From assembly GCF_024714495.1 (NCBI RefSeq), contig NZ_JAMZMJ010000003.1, positions 248,001 through 312,000 of the forward strand: a stretch of 64,000 nt of DNA. Reading direction: 5' to 3'. The notes beneath the pieces were generated by a model that saw only the letters and a list, made by a program, of their open reading frames with translations, was not told the DNA's origin and did no database searches. Source of the stretch: Marinoscillum pacificum. GTDB lineage: Bacteria; Bacteroidota; Bacteroidia; Cytophagales; Cyclobacteriaceae. Of this stretch, positions 22,994 through 31,689 are shown in pieces (position 1 is the first letter of the stretch; each line of letters starts with the position of its first letter). The translations under genes were made by a program, and so were the position numbers.

Positions 22994-24424
22994 ATGAAAA
23001 TACTCAAATACATAGGAATTGGACTTGGATTAATTGTACTATTGATCGTGTTGACGCTAGGAGTACTAATCATTATTGATGATCTATCCACTAGTTATCT
23101 GGAAGTGGATGCCTTGCCTTCTCAAAACAGGAGCTATCTGATCGAACATGTGAATGTAGTACCAATGACATCCGACACAGTATTGCTGAATTATTCAGTA
23201 AAAGTAGAGAATGGTGTTATTACAGAAGTTGGTCAACAACTAGCTGATAATGGACTGGAAGTCATTGATGGTGAAGGTCAATATTTATCTCCAGGGCTCA
23301 TTGATATGCACGTACATGTGTGGGATGAATATGAACTGGGTTTGTATTTGAGCAATGGCGTTACAGCCGTACGGAATCTTTGGGGACAGCCCATGCACTT
23401 GCGTATGAAACAAGCCATCAATGAAGGTAAGCTGGTAGCACCGGCATTTTATACAGCAGGACCTAAGTTGACAGGGCCGGAATTCATAGGTGATGACAAT
23501 CTGCAGTTATTCACTCCAGAAGCTGCTAAGGCTAAGATTATTGAGTATCACGATCGTGGGTATGATCTGATTAAAACCTATTACGGGCTGACTCCTGAGA
23601 TTTATAATGCAGTGATCGAGCAATGTGATAAAGAGGGTATGGATATTGCTGCTCATCCTAGTCAAAAAGTGCCTTATGGCTATCACTTTCAGCCTCAGAT
23701 TAAGACGATTGAGCATGCAGAGGATATTGTGCAGCTGGCGCTGGGTTACCAACTGGATAGTGCTGGACTGGAAGAAGTGGTGAAACTGTATGCGGACCAT
23801 CCTCAGTCTGCTCTGTGTCCCACAACAGTGGTGTATTACAACATTTATCGGTTGCTCACCGAAGAGGGCGTGTTGTCTACCGAAGAAATGGATGGCATCA
23901 ATCCGTTGATCCGTATGGTCGATAGTCAAGCACAGCTAGATCGCTGGCAAGGGACTAAAAGATATGACTCTACCATAGTGAGTAAGATATTGGCGCAGCA
24001 CAATTTTCAGGTTATGGCGGTGCAGAAACTCCATGAAGCTGGAGTGAATATTGTGTGCGGAACTGATGCTGGAATTGGGGTAACTCCTGCTGGATATACC
24101 ATTCACCAGGAACTTCAGTTTTATAAAAATGCAGGTATGAACAATTACGAAGCTTTGAAGACTGCTACTGTAAACGCATCGATAATTCATTCTTTTTTAT
24201 CAGATCTCGGAACAATTGAATCAGGTAAACGAGCCAATTTTAATTTATCAAAGGAGAACCCATTGGTTAATCTTCAAACATTGCGTAAGCCGAATGTTGT
24301 ATTCGTTAATGGATTGATGTTGCAAAGAGCAACTCTTGATGAATATGAGATCACAGCCAAAAACAGGTCTAACTTGATCGTATCAGGATTACGCTATTTG
24401 GAGAATCTTTTGGTAGAAAAGTAA
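22994..24424 (+). CDS. Membrane-anchored amidohydrolase family protein
   Basis: An N-terminal TM segment (~8-28) tethers a periplasmic amidohydrolase barrel. Visible metal-site elements are HVH (H106, H108) in 'PGLIDMHVHVW', a candidate carbamylated Lys in 'DLIKTYYG', His in 'DIAAHPSQ' and 'KTIEHAED', and the catalytic Asp in 'VCGTDAGIG'. This is the binuclear imidazolonepropionase/prolidase-like arrangement, so it would hydrolyse a cyclic amide, ester or imidopeptide. The C-terminal 'GTIESGKRANFNLSKENPL' is the usual beta-sandwich closing piece. It ends the operon that begins with the MDR reductase. The substrate is unknown. Confidence 0.88.
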   Translation: MKILKYIGIGLGLIVLLIVLTLGVLIIIDDLSTSYLEVDALPSQNRSYLIEHVNVVPMTSDTVLLNYSVKVENGVITEVGQQLADNGLEVIDGEGQYLSPGLIDMHVHVWDEYELGLYLSNGVTAVRNLWGQPMHLRMKQAINEGKLVAPAFYTAGPKLTGPEFIGDDNLQLFTPEAAKAKIIEYHDRGYDLIKTYYGLTPEIYNAVIEQCDKEGMDIAAHPSQKVPYGYHFQPQIKTIEHAEDIVQLALGYQLDSAGLEEVVKLYADHPQSALCPTTVVYYNIYRLLTEEGVLSTEEMDGINPLIRMVDSQAQLDRWQGTKRYDSTIVSKILAQHNFQVMAVQKLHEAGVNIVCGTDAGIGVTPAGYTIHQELQFYKNAGMNNYEALKTATVNASIIHSFLSDLGTIESGKRANFNLSKENPLVNLQTLRKPNVVFVNGLMLQRATLDEYEITAKNRSNLIVSGLRYLENLLVEK

Positions 24425-24472
24425 AAAGTAACTTTTTTAGTGATCTAGACATAATCAACTATCACAAGCCAT

Positions 24473-24904
24473 ATGAAACTTATTCCCTATACCTATATAA
24501 TTGGAGGAATCATTTTTACGATAATCTTCTTACTTAAGATTGACTTTCCTGTAGGTCTGGAAGGCTACTTTCAGCGCACCTATTATATGCAATTTGGAGG
24601 AGTAGCACTGGCCGTCGAAATGGGTCTTGCGGGGTATTATTTGCTCCGATTAAGCAAACGAGCCAATTTCATGTTAGCTCTATTCGGATTTTCGGTAGTG
24701 CTCGATATCGTTTTTGGTTTGATTGGTGTGTTCTCCAGTATTCTGTCAGGAGTTAATTTTTGGGTTTTTGGACTAATTGCCTTTGAGTCCTTCGTTATTG
24801 CATTTTCTAATCAATATAACACTGGGAAAATTGCTGTTTCCAAAGTAGTCATCAGTTTTTTGTTAGGTACTGCTTTCGAGTTATTCTTCAATTATTACTT
24901 ATAG
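24473..24904 (+). CDS. Hypothetical membrane protein, 143 aa
   Basis: Four hydrophobic segments lie at about residues 5-22, 38-56, 65-90 and 95-140 with few charged residues between them. I see no motif I can name. It lies 48 bp after the amidohydrolase on the same strand and could be the last gene of that operon, because no terminator separates them. The start codon at 24473 has no strong ribosome site, which is normal for Bacteroidota. Confidence 0.6.
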   Translation: MKLIPYTYIIGGIIFTIIFLLKIDFPVGLEGYFQRTYYMQFGGVALAVEMGLAGYYLLRLSKRANFMLALFGFSVVLDIVFGLIGVFSSILSGVNFWVFGLIAFESFVIAFSNQYNTGKIAVSKVVISFLLGTAFELFFNYYL

Positions 24905-24972
24905 TCGGCACGACTCTTACTTGGTGTTTTTCTCTTCGAAAAACTGTATCTTGAGGGAAACACAAACCTTTA

Positions 24973-26667
24973 ATGATGCAAGATCAATCGAATACCAACT
25001 ATTATGATGCGATAGTGGTGGGTTCCGGAATTAGTGGCGGTTGGGCTACCAAAATTCTCGCAGAAGGCGGTATGAAAACCCTGATGCTGGAGCGCGGTAG
25101 AATGCTGCGACATGGGGAATACCCCACAGCTGGACTCGATCCCTGGGACATGCCCAATCGTGGCGTCCTCACCCCGGAGCAAAATCAAGAATACAACAAA
25201 CAGACACGTACAGGCTGGATCAGCTTTGACAATAAGGATATGTTCGTCAAGGATGTGAACAATCCGTATGACGAGGACAAGCGCTTTGACTGGATACGAG
25301 GCTATCAGGTAGGTGGTAGGTCCATTACCTGGGGCCGACAAACGTATCGGTTGAGCGATTTGGATTTTGAAGCCAATGCCAAAGAAGGAATAGGAGTGGA
25401 TTGGCCTATTCGGTACAAGGATCTTGCTCCATGGTATGATTATGTGGAGAAATATGTTGGGATCAGTGGGCAGGCGATGGGTTTGCCACATCTTCCGGAT
25501 GGACAGTTTTTGCCACCGATGGAGCTCAACTGTGTAGAGCAACATACCAAAGAAATAATTGAATCCACTTTTGATAGCCGCTATCTGACTATAGGTCGGG
25601 TAACCAACCTTACCCAGCAGCACAATGGTCGTGGACCTTGTCAATACCGAAATCGATGCATTAGGGGATGTCCTTATTCAGGATATTTCAGTAGCTTGTC
25701 TTCGACCATTCCAGATGCAGAAAAATCTGGAAACCTAACGATCAGAGCCAATTCTGTTGTTCTTTCGGTGATCTATGACGAATCTACAGGCAAAGCGTCC
25801 GGTGTACGAATCGTAGACGCGGAGACCAAAGAGACTCATGAGTTCTTTGCCAAAGTGATTTTCCTTAACGCCTCGGCCATTGGGTCAACTTCCATTTTGA
25901 TGAATTCGATATCGGATCGCTTCCCGAACGGAATGGGTAACGATAGTGATCAGCTTGGTCGCAATTTGATGGATCATCATTACCGGGTAGGAGCGATGGG
26001 CTTTATCGATGGATTTGAGGATAAATACTACAAAGGTCGTCGCCCGAATGGTATTTACATCCCAAGGTTTAGAAACCTGGATGAAGCCACCAAACGCGAT
26101 GATTACCTGAGAGGGTTTGGTTATCAGGGTGGAGCAGGCAGAGCTGGATTTGATCAATCTGCTTACACGGATGGTTATGGTGCTGAATATAAGGAGCAAC
26201 TCATGAAACCAGGTCCATGGAGCATGTCGTTGGTTGGTTTTGGAGAGATGTTGCCAGACCCATCTAATCGAGTGTACTTAAATCATGACAAAAAAGATCC
26301 GTATGGCATGCCAACAGTGACTTTTGACTGTGAGTTTAAAGACAATGAGCTGGCGATGAGAAAAGACATGAAAACTTCTGCCGCAGAAATGCTCGAAGCT
26401 GCAGGCTTTAGAGACGTACGTGAATACGATGACCTGGGAGCTCCAGGATTGGGAATCCATGAAATGGGTACTGCTAGAATGGGCCATGACCCGAAAACTT
26501 CAGTACTCAACAAATGGAATCAGGTACATGGTGCAGAGAATGTCTTCGTGACAGATGGAGCGGCTATGACGTCTTCTGCATGTCAGAATCCATCATTAAC
26601 ATACATGGCACTGACGGCTAGAGCTGCGCATTATGCACTGGATCAAGTAAAAAAGAAAAATCTATAA
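24973..26667 (+). CDS. GMC family oxidoreductase (gluconate 2-dehydrogenase/sorbitol dehydrogenase-like flavoprotein subunit)
   Basis: The 564 residues begin with the FAD-binding Rossmann motif 'AIVVGSGISGGWATKILAEGG' in part (GSGISGGW). The GMC C-terminal signature includes 'GIHEMGTARMGHDP', 'VFVTDGAAMTSSACQNPSLTYMAL' (key part ACQNPSLTYM). Members oxidise sugars, polyols or sugar acids and pass electrons to a cytochrome. The Cys pattern CQYRNRCIRGCPYSG in the middle may bind an extra cofactor or form a structural cluster; it is common in this subgroup. The partner subunit 3 gene begins 2 bp after its stop, so both are made together. No cytochrome subunit lies beside them. Confidence 0.93.
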   Translation: MMQDQSNTNYYDAIVVGSGISGGWATKILAEGGMKTLMLERGRMLRHGEYPTAGLDPWDMPNRGVLTPEQNQEYNKQTRTGWISFDNKDMFVKDVNNPYDEDKRFDWIRGYQVGGRSITWGRQTYRLSDLDFEANAKEGIGVDWPIRYKDLAPWYDYVEKYVGISGQAMGLPHLPDGQFLPPMELNCVEQHTKEIIESTFDSRYLTIGRVTNLTQQHNGRGPCQYRNRCIRGCPYSGYFSSLSSTIPDAEKSGNLTIRANSVVLSVIYDESTGKASGVRIVDAETKETHEFFAKVIFLNASAIGSTSILMNSISDRFPNGMGNDSDQLGRNLMDHHYRVGAMGFIDGFEDKYYKGRRPNGIYIPRFRNLDEATKRDDYLRGFGYQGGAGRAGFDQSAYTDGYGAEYKEQLMKPGPWSMSLVGFGEMLPDPSNRVYLNHDKKDPYGMPTVTFDCEFKDNELAMRKDMKTSAAEMLEAAGFRDVREYDDLGAPGLGIHEMGTARMGHDPKTSVLNKWNQVHGAENVFVTDGAAMTSSACQNPSLTYMALTARAAHYALDQVKKKNL

Positions 26668-26669
26668 CC

Positions 26670-27266
26670 ATGGAAAGAAGAGAAGCAATGAAAAACATGG
26701 CTTTGGCCATGGGTTATACTTTGTCAGCTAGCACTCTGGCTAGCTTAATGACTAGTTGTGGGGAGCAAGTGACCCTGGACTGGCCACCGAAGAATTTTAG
26801 CAAGGAGCAAGCTTTGAATGTAGAGACCTTGTGCGATGCGATCATACCTAAAACAGATACTCCAGGAGCGAAAGAACTCGGTGTTCCACAGTTTCTGGAT
26901 TCGTTTATCGGTGAAGTGATGACAGAAGCTGATCGGGCCGCTTATTTGAAAGAGCTGGATGCGTTCATACAGCTGTGTGTAGACTCGCAAGGAAAACAGC
27001 TTTATGCCTGTGATGAAGCGGAGAAAAAAGCCTTTTTGGATGAGCAGAATGCCCAAAACAAAATGAAGTATCCAGGCATCTGGGGAGCGGATATGGTGAA
27101 AGCGGATATGCGCAATTTCTTTGGGAAGTTTAAGGATACGCTGGTCTGGGTGTTTTTTACGACGAAAGTAGCAGGAGAGGAGATCTTGCCGTATGATCCG
27201 GTACCTGGTGGATATGATGCCTGCTTTACCATTACGCCAGATACCAAGTCCTGGTCATTGGGATAA
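26670..27266 (+). CDS. Gluconate 2-dehydrogenase subunit 3 family protein
   Basis: This 198-residue protein has an N-terminal segment 'MERREAMKNMALAMGYTLS' with the double-Arg 'RR' and 'LMTSCGEQ', so it could be exported by Tat or Sec and possibly lipidated at the Cys. The mature part contains 'LCDAIIPKTDTPGAKELGVPQFLDSF' (key parts CDAIIPKTDTPGA, VPQFLD), the hallmark of the subunit-3 family, and closes 'ILPYDPVPGGYDAC'. This subunit escorts the GMC flavoprotein to the periplasm in related systems. The gene pair forms a self-contained two-subunit dehydrogenase. Confidence 0.92.
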   Translation: MERREAMKNMALAMGYTLSASTLASLMTSCGEQVTLDWPPKNFSKEQALNVETLCDAIIPKTDTPGAKELGVPQFLDSFIGEVMTEADRAAYLKELDAFIQLCVDSQGKQLYACDEAEKKAFLDEQNAQNKMKYPGIWGADMVKADMRNFFGKFKDTLVWVFFTTKVAGEEILPYDPVPGGYDACFTITPDTKSWSLG

Positions 27267-27298
27267 AAGAGACTTGTTTACTTATTGATTGATAGGAG

Positions 27299-27320
27299 AG
27301 GTCGCAGTAGCGGCCTTTTT
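27299..27320 (+). terminator. Rho-independent terminator after the GMC operon
   Basis: AGGTCGC (27299-27305) pairs with GCGGCCT (27310-27316, one T-G wobble) with a 4-nt loop, followed by five Ts. Confidence 0.8.
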
Positions 27321-27362
27321 GGGTTTTATTAATGGATTGAAAGGGTATATTTGAGTATCTGA

Positions 27363-27383
27363 TAACGTGCACGGTGCTCGTTA
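27363..27383. repeat. Near-perfect 21-bp palindrome upstream of a lipoprotein gene
   Basis: TAACG (27363-27367) and CGTTA (27379-27383) flank an inner GCAC/GTGC pair around a single central base; only one T-T pair is mismatched. The edges look like the AAC...GTT cores of attC-type sites, but no partner follows the gene. Confidence 0.5.
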
Positions 27384-27405
27384 GCCGGATGTTGTACACC
27401 ATCAA

Positions 27406-28125
27406 ATGAAGCACGCAAAATACCTTTTAGCCGTTTTAATTCTCTCCTGCTCTGGTATTAACAGCAAGGAGCTTGCTTTGGAACTGAGTGGAAGGTCATA
27501 CACGTGGAACATTCAACTAGAAGACTCTGTGATAACTCAACAGCTGTATTTTATCAATGACAGTCTTTTTACATTGGTGACTCAAGGTGAAGAACAGAAA
27601 TATGCACAATTTGGAAGTTGGAGAGTCACAGGTGACCTGTTTCATGCCTATTTAAATCTAACCGATCCTTTTGGTGAACCCTCATTTCAGGTGAATTCTT
27701 GGAACAAGAAAACCTTGAATCTTTCTAATGGCAAGTATTCATACCAAGCTGTCGAGATGAACTATGAAGAATCGACTTTAACTCAAGATATTATCGGTAC
27801 TTGGATAGAACCATTGGACAGTTTTCCCAGAACATTTCCGGAATTTGAAGAAAGTGGTGAATTTCTAATGAATCCAATTTTCAAATTTAGCATCGACTCT
27901 TTCAATATTCGAACAGAAGACTTTAGAAGAAGCGGAACTCTAAAAGTAATTGACGGAACAACCCAACAATTGATTTTGGAATCCGAATCTAATTACATGG
28001 ACAACAAAATCATTATAGTAGAACAACACTCTCGAAAATTGTTGGAACTCCGATTAAAGAACGACATGGGGCAATGGGATCTCTATAAACTTGAAAACAT
28101 AAACAGTGTACAACAGGCGCTATGA
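27406..28125 (+). CDS. Hypothetical lipoprotein, 239 aa
   Basis: The signal sequence MKHAKYLLAVLILSCSG places the lipidated Cys at residue 15. The mature protein is beta-rich and polar, with repeated 'G.W' segments ('FGSWRVTGDLFHAYLNLTD', 'GTWIEPLDSFPRTF'), which suggests a lipocalin-like or repeated-barrel fold of the kind seen in Bacteroidota lipoproteins. I cannot name a family. It follows a palindrome with attC-like ends and has no strand-mates on either side, so it looks like an independent insertion. The base composition is more AT-rich than the preceding GMC operon. Confidence 0.6.
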   Translation: MKHAKYLLAVLILSCSGINSKELALELSGRSYTWNIQLEDSVITQQLYFINDSLFTLVTQGEEQKYAQFGSWRVTGDLFHAYLNLTDPFGEPSFQVNSWNKKTLNLSNGKYSYQAVEMNYEESTLTQDIIGTWIEPLDSFPRTFPEFEESGEFLMNPIFKFSIDSFNIRTEDFRRSGTLKVIDGTTQQLILESESNYMDNKIIIVEQHSRKLLELRLKNDMGQWDLYKLENINSVQQAL

Positions 28126-28267
28126 ATGAATGAGGTTTCATCGGTAAGGATATTCTCGTGGGGTTTGGAAAGTCCGCCAAACTGCCTCCTTATGATTTTT
28201 GGTGAGGTTCTACTTTGTTAAGTCCTTAAACTATCAATCAATTTATTCTATTGACAGATCATTGATA

Positions 28268-29563
28268 CTAACTCACAGCCGCTTCCACTTGATCTTTTGC
28301 AGGAACCTTGATGTGGAAAGAGGTGCCTTCTCCTAAAGTGGATTTCAAAGTAATTTCACCAAGGAGCTTGTGGACTGATTCCTTCACTGTAAACAAGCCA
28401 AGTCCAGATCCTCCAGCGGAATTGGAAGCTCTGAAGAACATTTCAAAGACTTTTTCCTGATATTCTGGATCAATGCCACTGCCATTGTCTTCAATGGATA
28501 GATGAAGCCAATCGTCTTCTATACCCCCAGATATTTTGATGAATTGGTTGCTCTTGGAATTGTCGTGGTAGCGAATAGAGTTGGTGATGAGATTGTTACA
28601 TATACCAATCAATCTGCGTTTGTCACTTTCTACTTTCAGTTCTTTTGGGATGTCTAAGATCATTTCTATTCCCTGAGCCTCAGGAGCGTGTCGCAGTAGT
28701 TCCCAAATGATCGCAATGGTTTCAGATAAATCAAATTCCTCGTATTTTAATTCGAAGTTTCTATTTCTTGCTTGCTCGGTGACATCTTCAATTAGACCCC
28801 ATAAGTTTTGAAAACTGTCTCTGATCGTTTCGAGATAATGATCAAAGTTGGTGTGATCAACATTGGGTAAATGAATCAATCTCAGCATGGAGTGAATAGG
28901 ACCCTTCAAATCATGAGTAATCGTATACGAGTATTTGTCTAATTCATTGTTCAATCGCTGAAGTTCTTCGTTGGTTTTTGTGCGTTGGTTGATGATTTCT
29001 TGTAGGTAATCAATCAGTAATTTGATAGTCAAAATGATGGAAATAACGCAGATTACAAAGTCTACCGTTTTGTTAACCTGAAGTGTAGCTTCATCATAAA
29101 GTCTAGTTGGTAATAATGAGTATTCTACATAGGCATCCACAAAGTAGAGTCCAAAACTGAGTGTCAAAAGAGCAATTAACCTTGCTCTATTTTCGTGGCC
29201 TAAAAGGACATATTCTACTACGATAATGCCCACATAGAAAATTGCAGACATGGAATCCTCAGGTATGCTGGACATCACGATGTAGATGAAGAAATTGAGA
29301 GCGACCAGCAAGACTAATAGACCTGCGTTGTGTTTCTCATTTCGAAGTAGGTGCAAAGCAAAACCGAATATCACCACAAAAGGTGTATAGACCCATAGAC
29401 TATTCGGATAGCCCAAATAGATATCATAAGCTAAGAAGATCAGTGAGCAAATGGTGATTATAACTATAGTGCTAGCTGCAAAGAGAATTCTAGATCGTTC
29501 AATATCCGATACAACACGAATATCGCCTAGAAGGAATTTGTGAAACCGATCTTTTTTGAGCAT
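28268..29563 (-). CDS. Membrane sensor histidine kinase
   Basis: The 431 residues have six hydrophobic helices in the first ~190, which act as the sensor. A coiled-coil linker (~190-210) leads to a HisKA domain with the phospho-acceptor in 'YSYTITHDLKGPIHSM' and a HATPase_c domain with N box 'GICNNLITNSIRYHD', G1 'IEDNGSGIDP' and G2 'SAGGSGLGLFTVKE'. There is no receiver or response regulator in the immediate neighbourhood; the lone receiver at 35784 is a possible partner. The membrane part resembles 6-TM sensors without a recognisable ligand domain. It is monocistronic. Confidence 0.9.
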   Translation of the reverse strand: MLKKDRFHKFLLGDIRVVSDIERSRILFAASTIVIITICSLIFLAYDIYLGYPNSLWVYTPFVVIFGFALHLLRNEKHNAGLLVLLVALNFFIYIVMSSIPEDSMSAIFYVGIIVVEYVLLGHENRARLIALLTLSFGLYFVDAYVEYSLLPTRLYDEATLQVNKTVDFVICVISIILTIKLLIDYLQEIINQRTKTNEELQRLNNELDKYSYTITHDLKGPIHSMLRLIHLPNVDHTNFDHYLETIRDSFQNLWGLIEDVTEQARNRNFELKYEEFDLSETIAIIWELLRHAPEAQGIEMILDIPKELKVESDKRRLIGICNNLITNSIRYHDNSKSNQFIKISGGIEDDWLHLSIEDNGSGIDPEYQEKVFEMFFRASNSAGGSGLGLFTVKESVHKLLGEITLKSTLGEGTSFHIKVPAKDQVEAAVS

Positions 29564-29748
29564 TTAAAATGGCTGACAATTGCTGAATAAATCTATACAA
29601 AGATTTTAACTATTGAGGTCTGACTCGACGAATCCAGCTGTCTAGCATGCCATAACCATGAATTTGACTATGAAAAATTGATATGATGCGAAGTAAAATC
29701 CGTTAAATGGAAAGTATAAAATAGGTATAGTAAATAACTGAATTGTAG

Positions 29749-30477
29749 TTATTTAGCCAATAGCAGCTTGTATCTGGTGATGTTGCCATATACTTCTTTC
29801 ATTTTAAGTACTTTGTGGGTTGTTTGATCGATCCAAAAGTCCGCGCTACTATTCTCTGAATACTTTATGGTCAATATCCAGCAAGTTCGTGCTTCATGAT
29901 TAAACGTAACATGGCTTTCACTTGTAACCGAATACATATAGTACTGAGGTGGAGTGGATGATCCAGGATGGTAAAAGGAGATTGCAAATTGTTTGTTGTT
30001 TTCCAGCGGAAGTAAGGCAAAGGTCTCCAGATCCAATTCCCAATTGAATGAGTGCTTTAAATCAGCAATGTGAGTCGGTTCCCCATTGTGGTGACTGGTA
30101 TCTGCATGTGAGCGCATTTGATTTTCGACGTATATAAAGTGCTTTTTGTTAGAATTACCATGATCAATAATTTCTTCAATAGGCTCCAGCGTTTTGGCAT
30201 CTACTGAGATATCATATTGGTATAAGGTTTTGCCTTCTCCGGATCGATTCCATTGTACATTCAATTGATTATCAGCTTTGGAAACGGTTCTGTCCCAGAT
30301 TTCCATATTGAATTTTGCTTCGCTTTGATCATTTTGAAAATAAACCAAGTAAGAATTAGTCTCGTTGGTGATTCGGTTCATTATCAACTTATTGTTCTGC
30401 GTGTTGATCGTCTCGATTTGCGCTGAGCACAAGGTGCTGATAAGGAGAATGGATAAAATGATGAATAGTGATTTCAT
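29749..30477 (-). CDS. Secreted protein of unknown function (DUF3108-like), candidate LytTR target
   Basis: A signal peptide (MKSLFIILSILLISTLCSAQ) precedes 220 residues with a beta-rich pattern and the closing 'DFWIDQTTHKVLKMKEVYGN', which resembles the end of DUF3108-type periplasmic proteins ('W.D..T..VLK'). The family role is unknown. The gene diverges from the LytS/LytTR operon across a 186-bp gap that holds two oppositely oriented direct-repeat pairs, so the response regulator probably controls it. That makes it the most likely output of this two-component system. Confidence 0.65.
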   Translation of the reverse strand: MKSLFIILSILLISTLCSAQIETINTQNNKLIMNRITNETNSYLVYFQNDQSEAKFNMEIWDRTVSKADNQLNVQWNRSGEGKTLYQYDISVDAKTLEPIEEIIDHGNSNKKHFIYVENQMRSHADTSHHNGEPTHIADLKHSFNWELDLETFALLPLENNKQFAISFYHPGSSTPPQYYMYSVTSESHVTFNHEARTCWILTIKYSENSSADFWIDQTTHKVLKMKEVYGNITRYKLLLAK

Positions 30478-30552
30478 GATTTTGATTTGTTGATTTGATA
30501 CAACATTAGCTGGTCGAGAGATTCAGATTAAATCTTTTAAATCCATTAGCCC

Positions 30553-30626
30553 ATATATTCAATGGTTGATGAGATCTATTCATCAACTTGAGTTATTGAA
30601 TATATCCGGCGAACTGTTGAATATAT
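30553..30626. promoter_or_regulatory. Divergent LytTR-type operator: four half-sites in two direct-repeat pairs
   Basis: On the plus strand TTGAATATAT occurs at 30596-30605 and again at 30617-30626, exactly 21 bp apart. The reverse orientation ATATATTCAA occurs at 30553-30562 with an 8/10 copy, ATCTATTCAT, at 30574-30583, also 21 bp apart. Repeats of about 10 bp spaced two helical turns apart are what LytTR-domain regulators bind. One pair faces the LytS/LytTR operon and the other the secreted-protein gene. Confidence 0.7.
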
Positions 30627-30663
30627 TTTTGCATGAAGTGATGTATTTCTATTTTGCCAATCG

Positions 30664-31689
30664 ATGTATTCATTAAGTGAAAAGAGACTATTCATACAAG
30701 TTCAGATAGGAGCATGGCTGCTGTTACTGCTTGGCTTTTTTGTTTTTTACTGGGCAGAATATCAGGATTACACCAAAAGTCTCTCGCTTGCAGTTCTTAA
30801 TGTAGGATTCCAAATGCTGGTGATATACAGCGCCTATTGGTACTTAATTCCACTTTTCCTGAAAACCAGGTATCGGATAATTGTGGCCGGCGGAATCGTA
30901 ATTATTCTGCTTCTGTTGGCTTTTGTTTGGCATGAAATGACCATGTGGCTATATCACCTATTGATGGAAACCAATACGTCTTCCTCTCCATGGTTTATGT
31001 ATTTATATCGCTTTATTTCTGTTGTATCGATGTTTGCATTCAGTATTTTACTCCAATACACCAGTAGCTATTTTTCTCTTCGTCAGGTACAGCAGGAGCA
31101 AGAGTTAGCGCAAAGAAATGCCGAGCTAGATCGATTGAAAATTCATATTCAGCCACATTTTTTGTTCAATACGCTTAATAACATCTACTACATCACCGAG
31201 AGCGAATCTCCCAGGTCTGCAGAAATGCTTAGTCGACTTTCAGATATGATGCGGTTTTTTATGGATGAGAGTCAGAAACAAATGATACCCATCAGTGCAG
31301 AACTGGCTTTTATTGATAACTACATTGATCTGGAGAATGTGCGTATGAGATTTCCTCTAAAGGTTGAGAAAAACATTTCTATTGACAGGTCGATTAAGGT
31401 TGCTCCAATGCTTTTGATTCCGTTTGTTGAAAATGTATTCAAACATGGAATTCAAAAGAATCGGGAAGAGAATTTGCTGAAAATGGAGCTTGTGGAGCAG
31501 GATGATAAGATGTGTTATCGTGTGGTTAATATGCAAACCAATGGGTCTAATGCAAATGAAGGCGGGTTTGGGTTGATCAACTTAAGGCGTAGATTAGAAC
31601 TTCTTTTCGGAGAGGCCTTTGTACTTTCGACTCGCCAAACAACTGAACAATATGAAGCCTATCTAGAAATTCCACTGACTTATGATTAA
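30664..31689 (+). CDS. LytS-like sensor histidine kinase (His_kinase family)
   Basis: The 341 residues have four TM helices (~12-32, 42-65, 73-95, 112-135), a coiled linker and the His_kinase domain with phospho-acceptor 'IHIQPHFLFNTLNNIYYI'. It closes with a HATPase lobe including 'PFVENVFKHGI' and 'GGFGLINLRRRLELLFG'. This subclass always pairs with LytTR response regulators, and the partner gene overlaps its last 8 bp. There is no obvious sensor domain beyond the membrane bundle. Regulation by its own partner is suggested by the operator at 30596-30626. Confidence 0.93.
   Translation: MYSLSEKRLFIQVQIGAWLLLLLGFFVFYWAEYQDYTKSLSLAVLNVGFQMLVIYSAYWYLIPLFLKTRYRIIVAGGIVIILLLLAFVWHEMTMWLYHLLMETNTSSSPWFMYLYRFISVVSMFAFSILLQYTSSYFSLRQVQQEQELAQRNAELDRLKIHIQPHFLFNTLNNIYYITESESPRSAEMLSRLSDMMRFFMDESQKQMIPISAELAFIDNYIDLENVRMRFPLKVEKNISIDRSIKVAPMLLIPFVENVFKHGIQKNREENLLKMELVEQDDKMCYRVVNMQTNGSNANEGGFGLINLRRRLELLFGEAFVLSTRQTTEQYEAYLEIPLTYD

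Noticed and set aside
24425-24440. Terminator after the amidohydrolase (AAAAAGT-AACTTTTTT)
   Set aside because: The palindrome has no loop and no GC pairs of note, so a stable hairpin is unlikely.
24970-25644. A 224-codon open frame antisense to the GMC oxidoreductase
   Set aside because: It lies wholly within a well-supported gene on the other strand, its predicted protein has a shadow-like composition and no domain, and it has no promoter or ribosome site.
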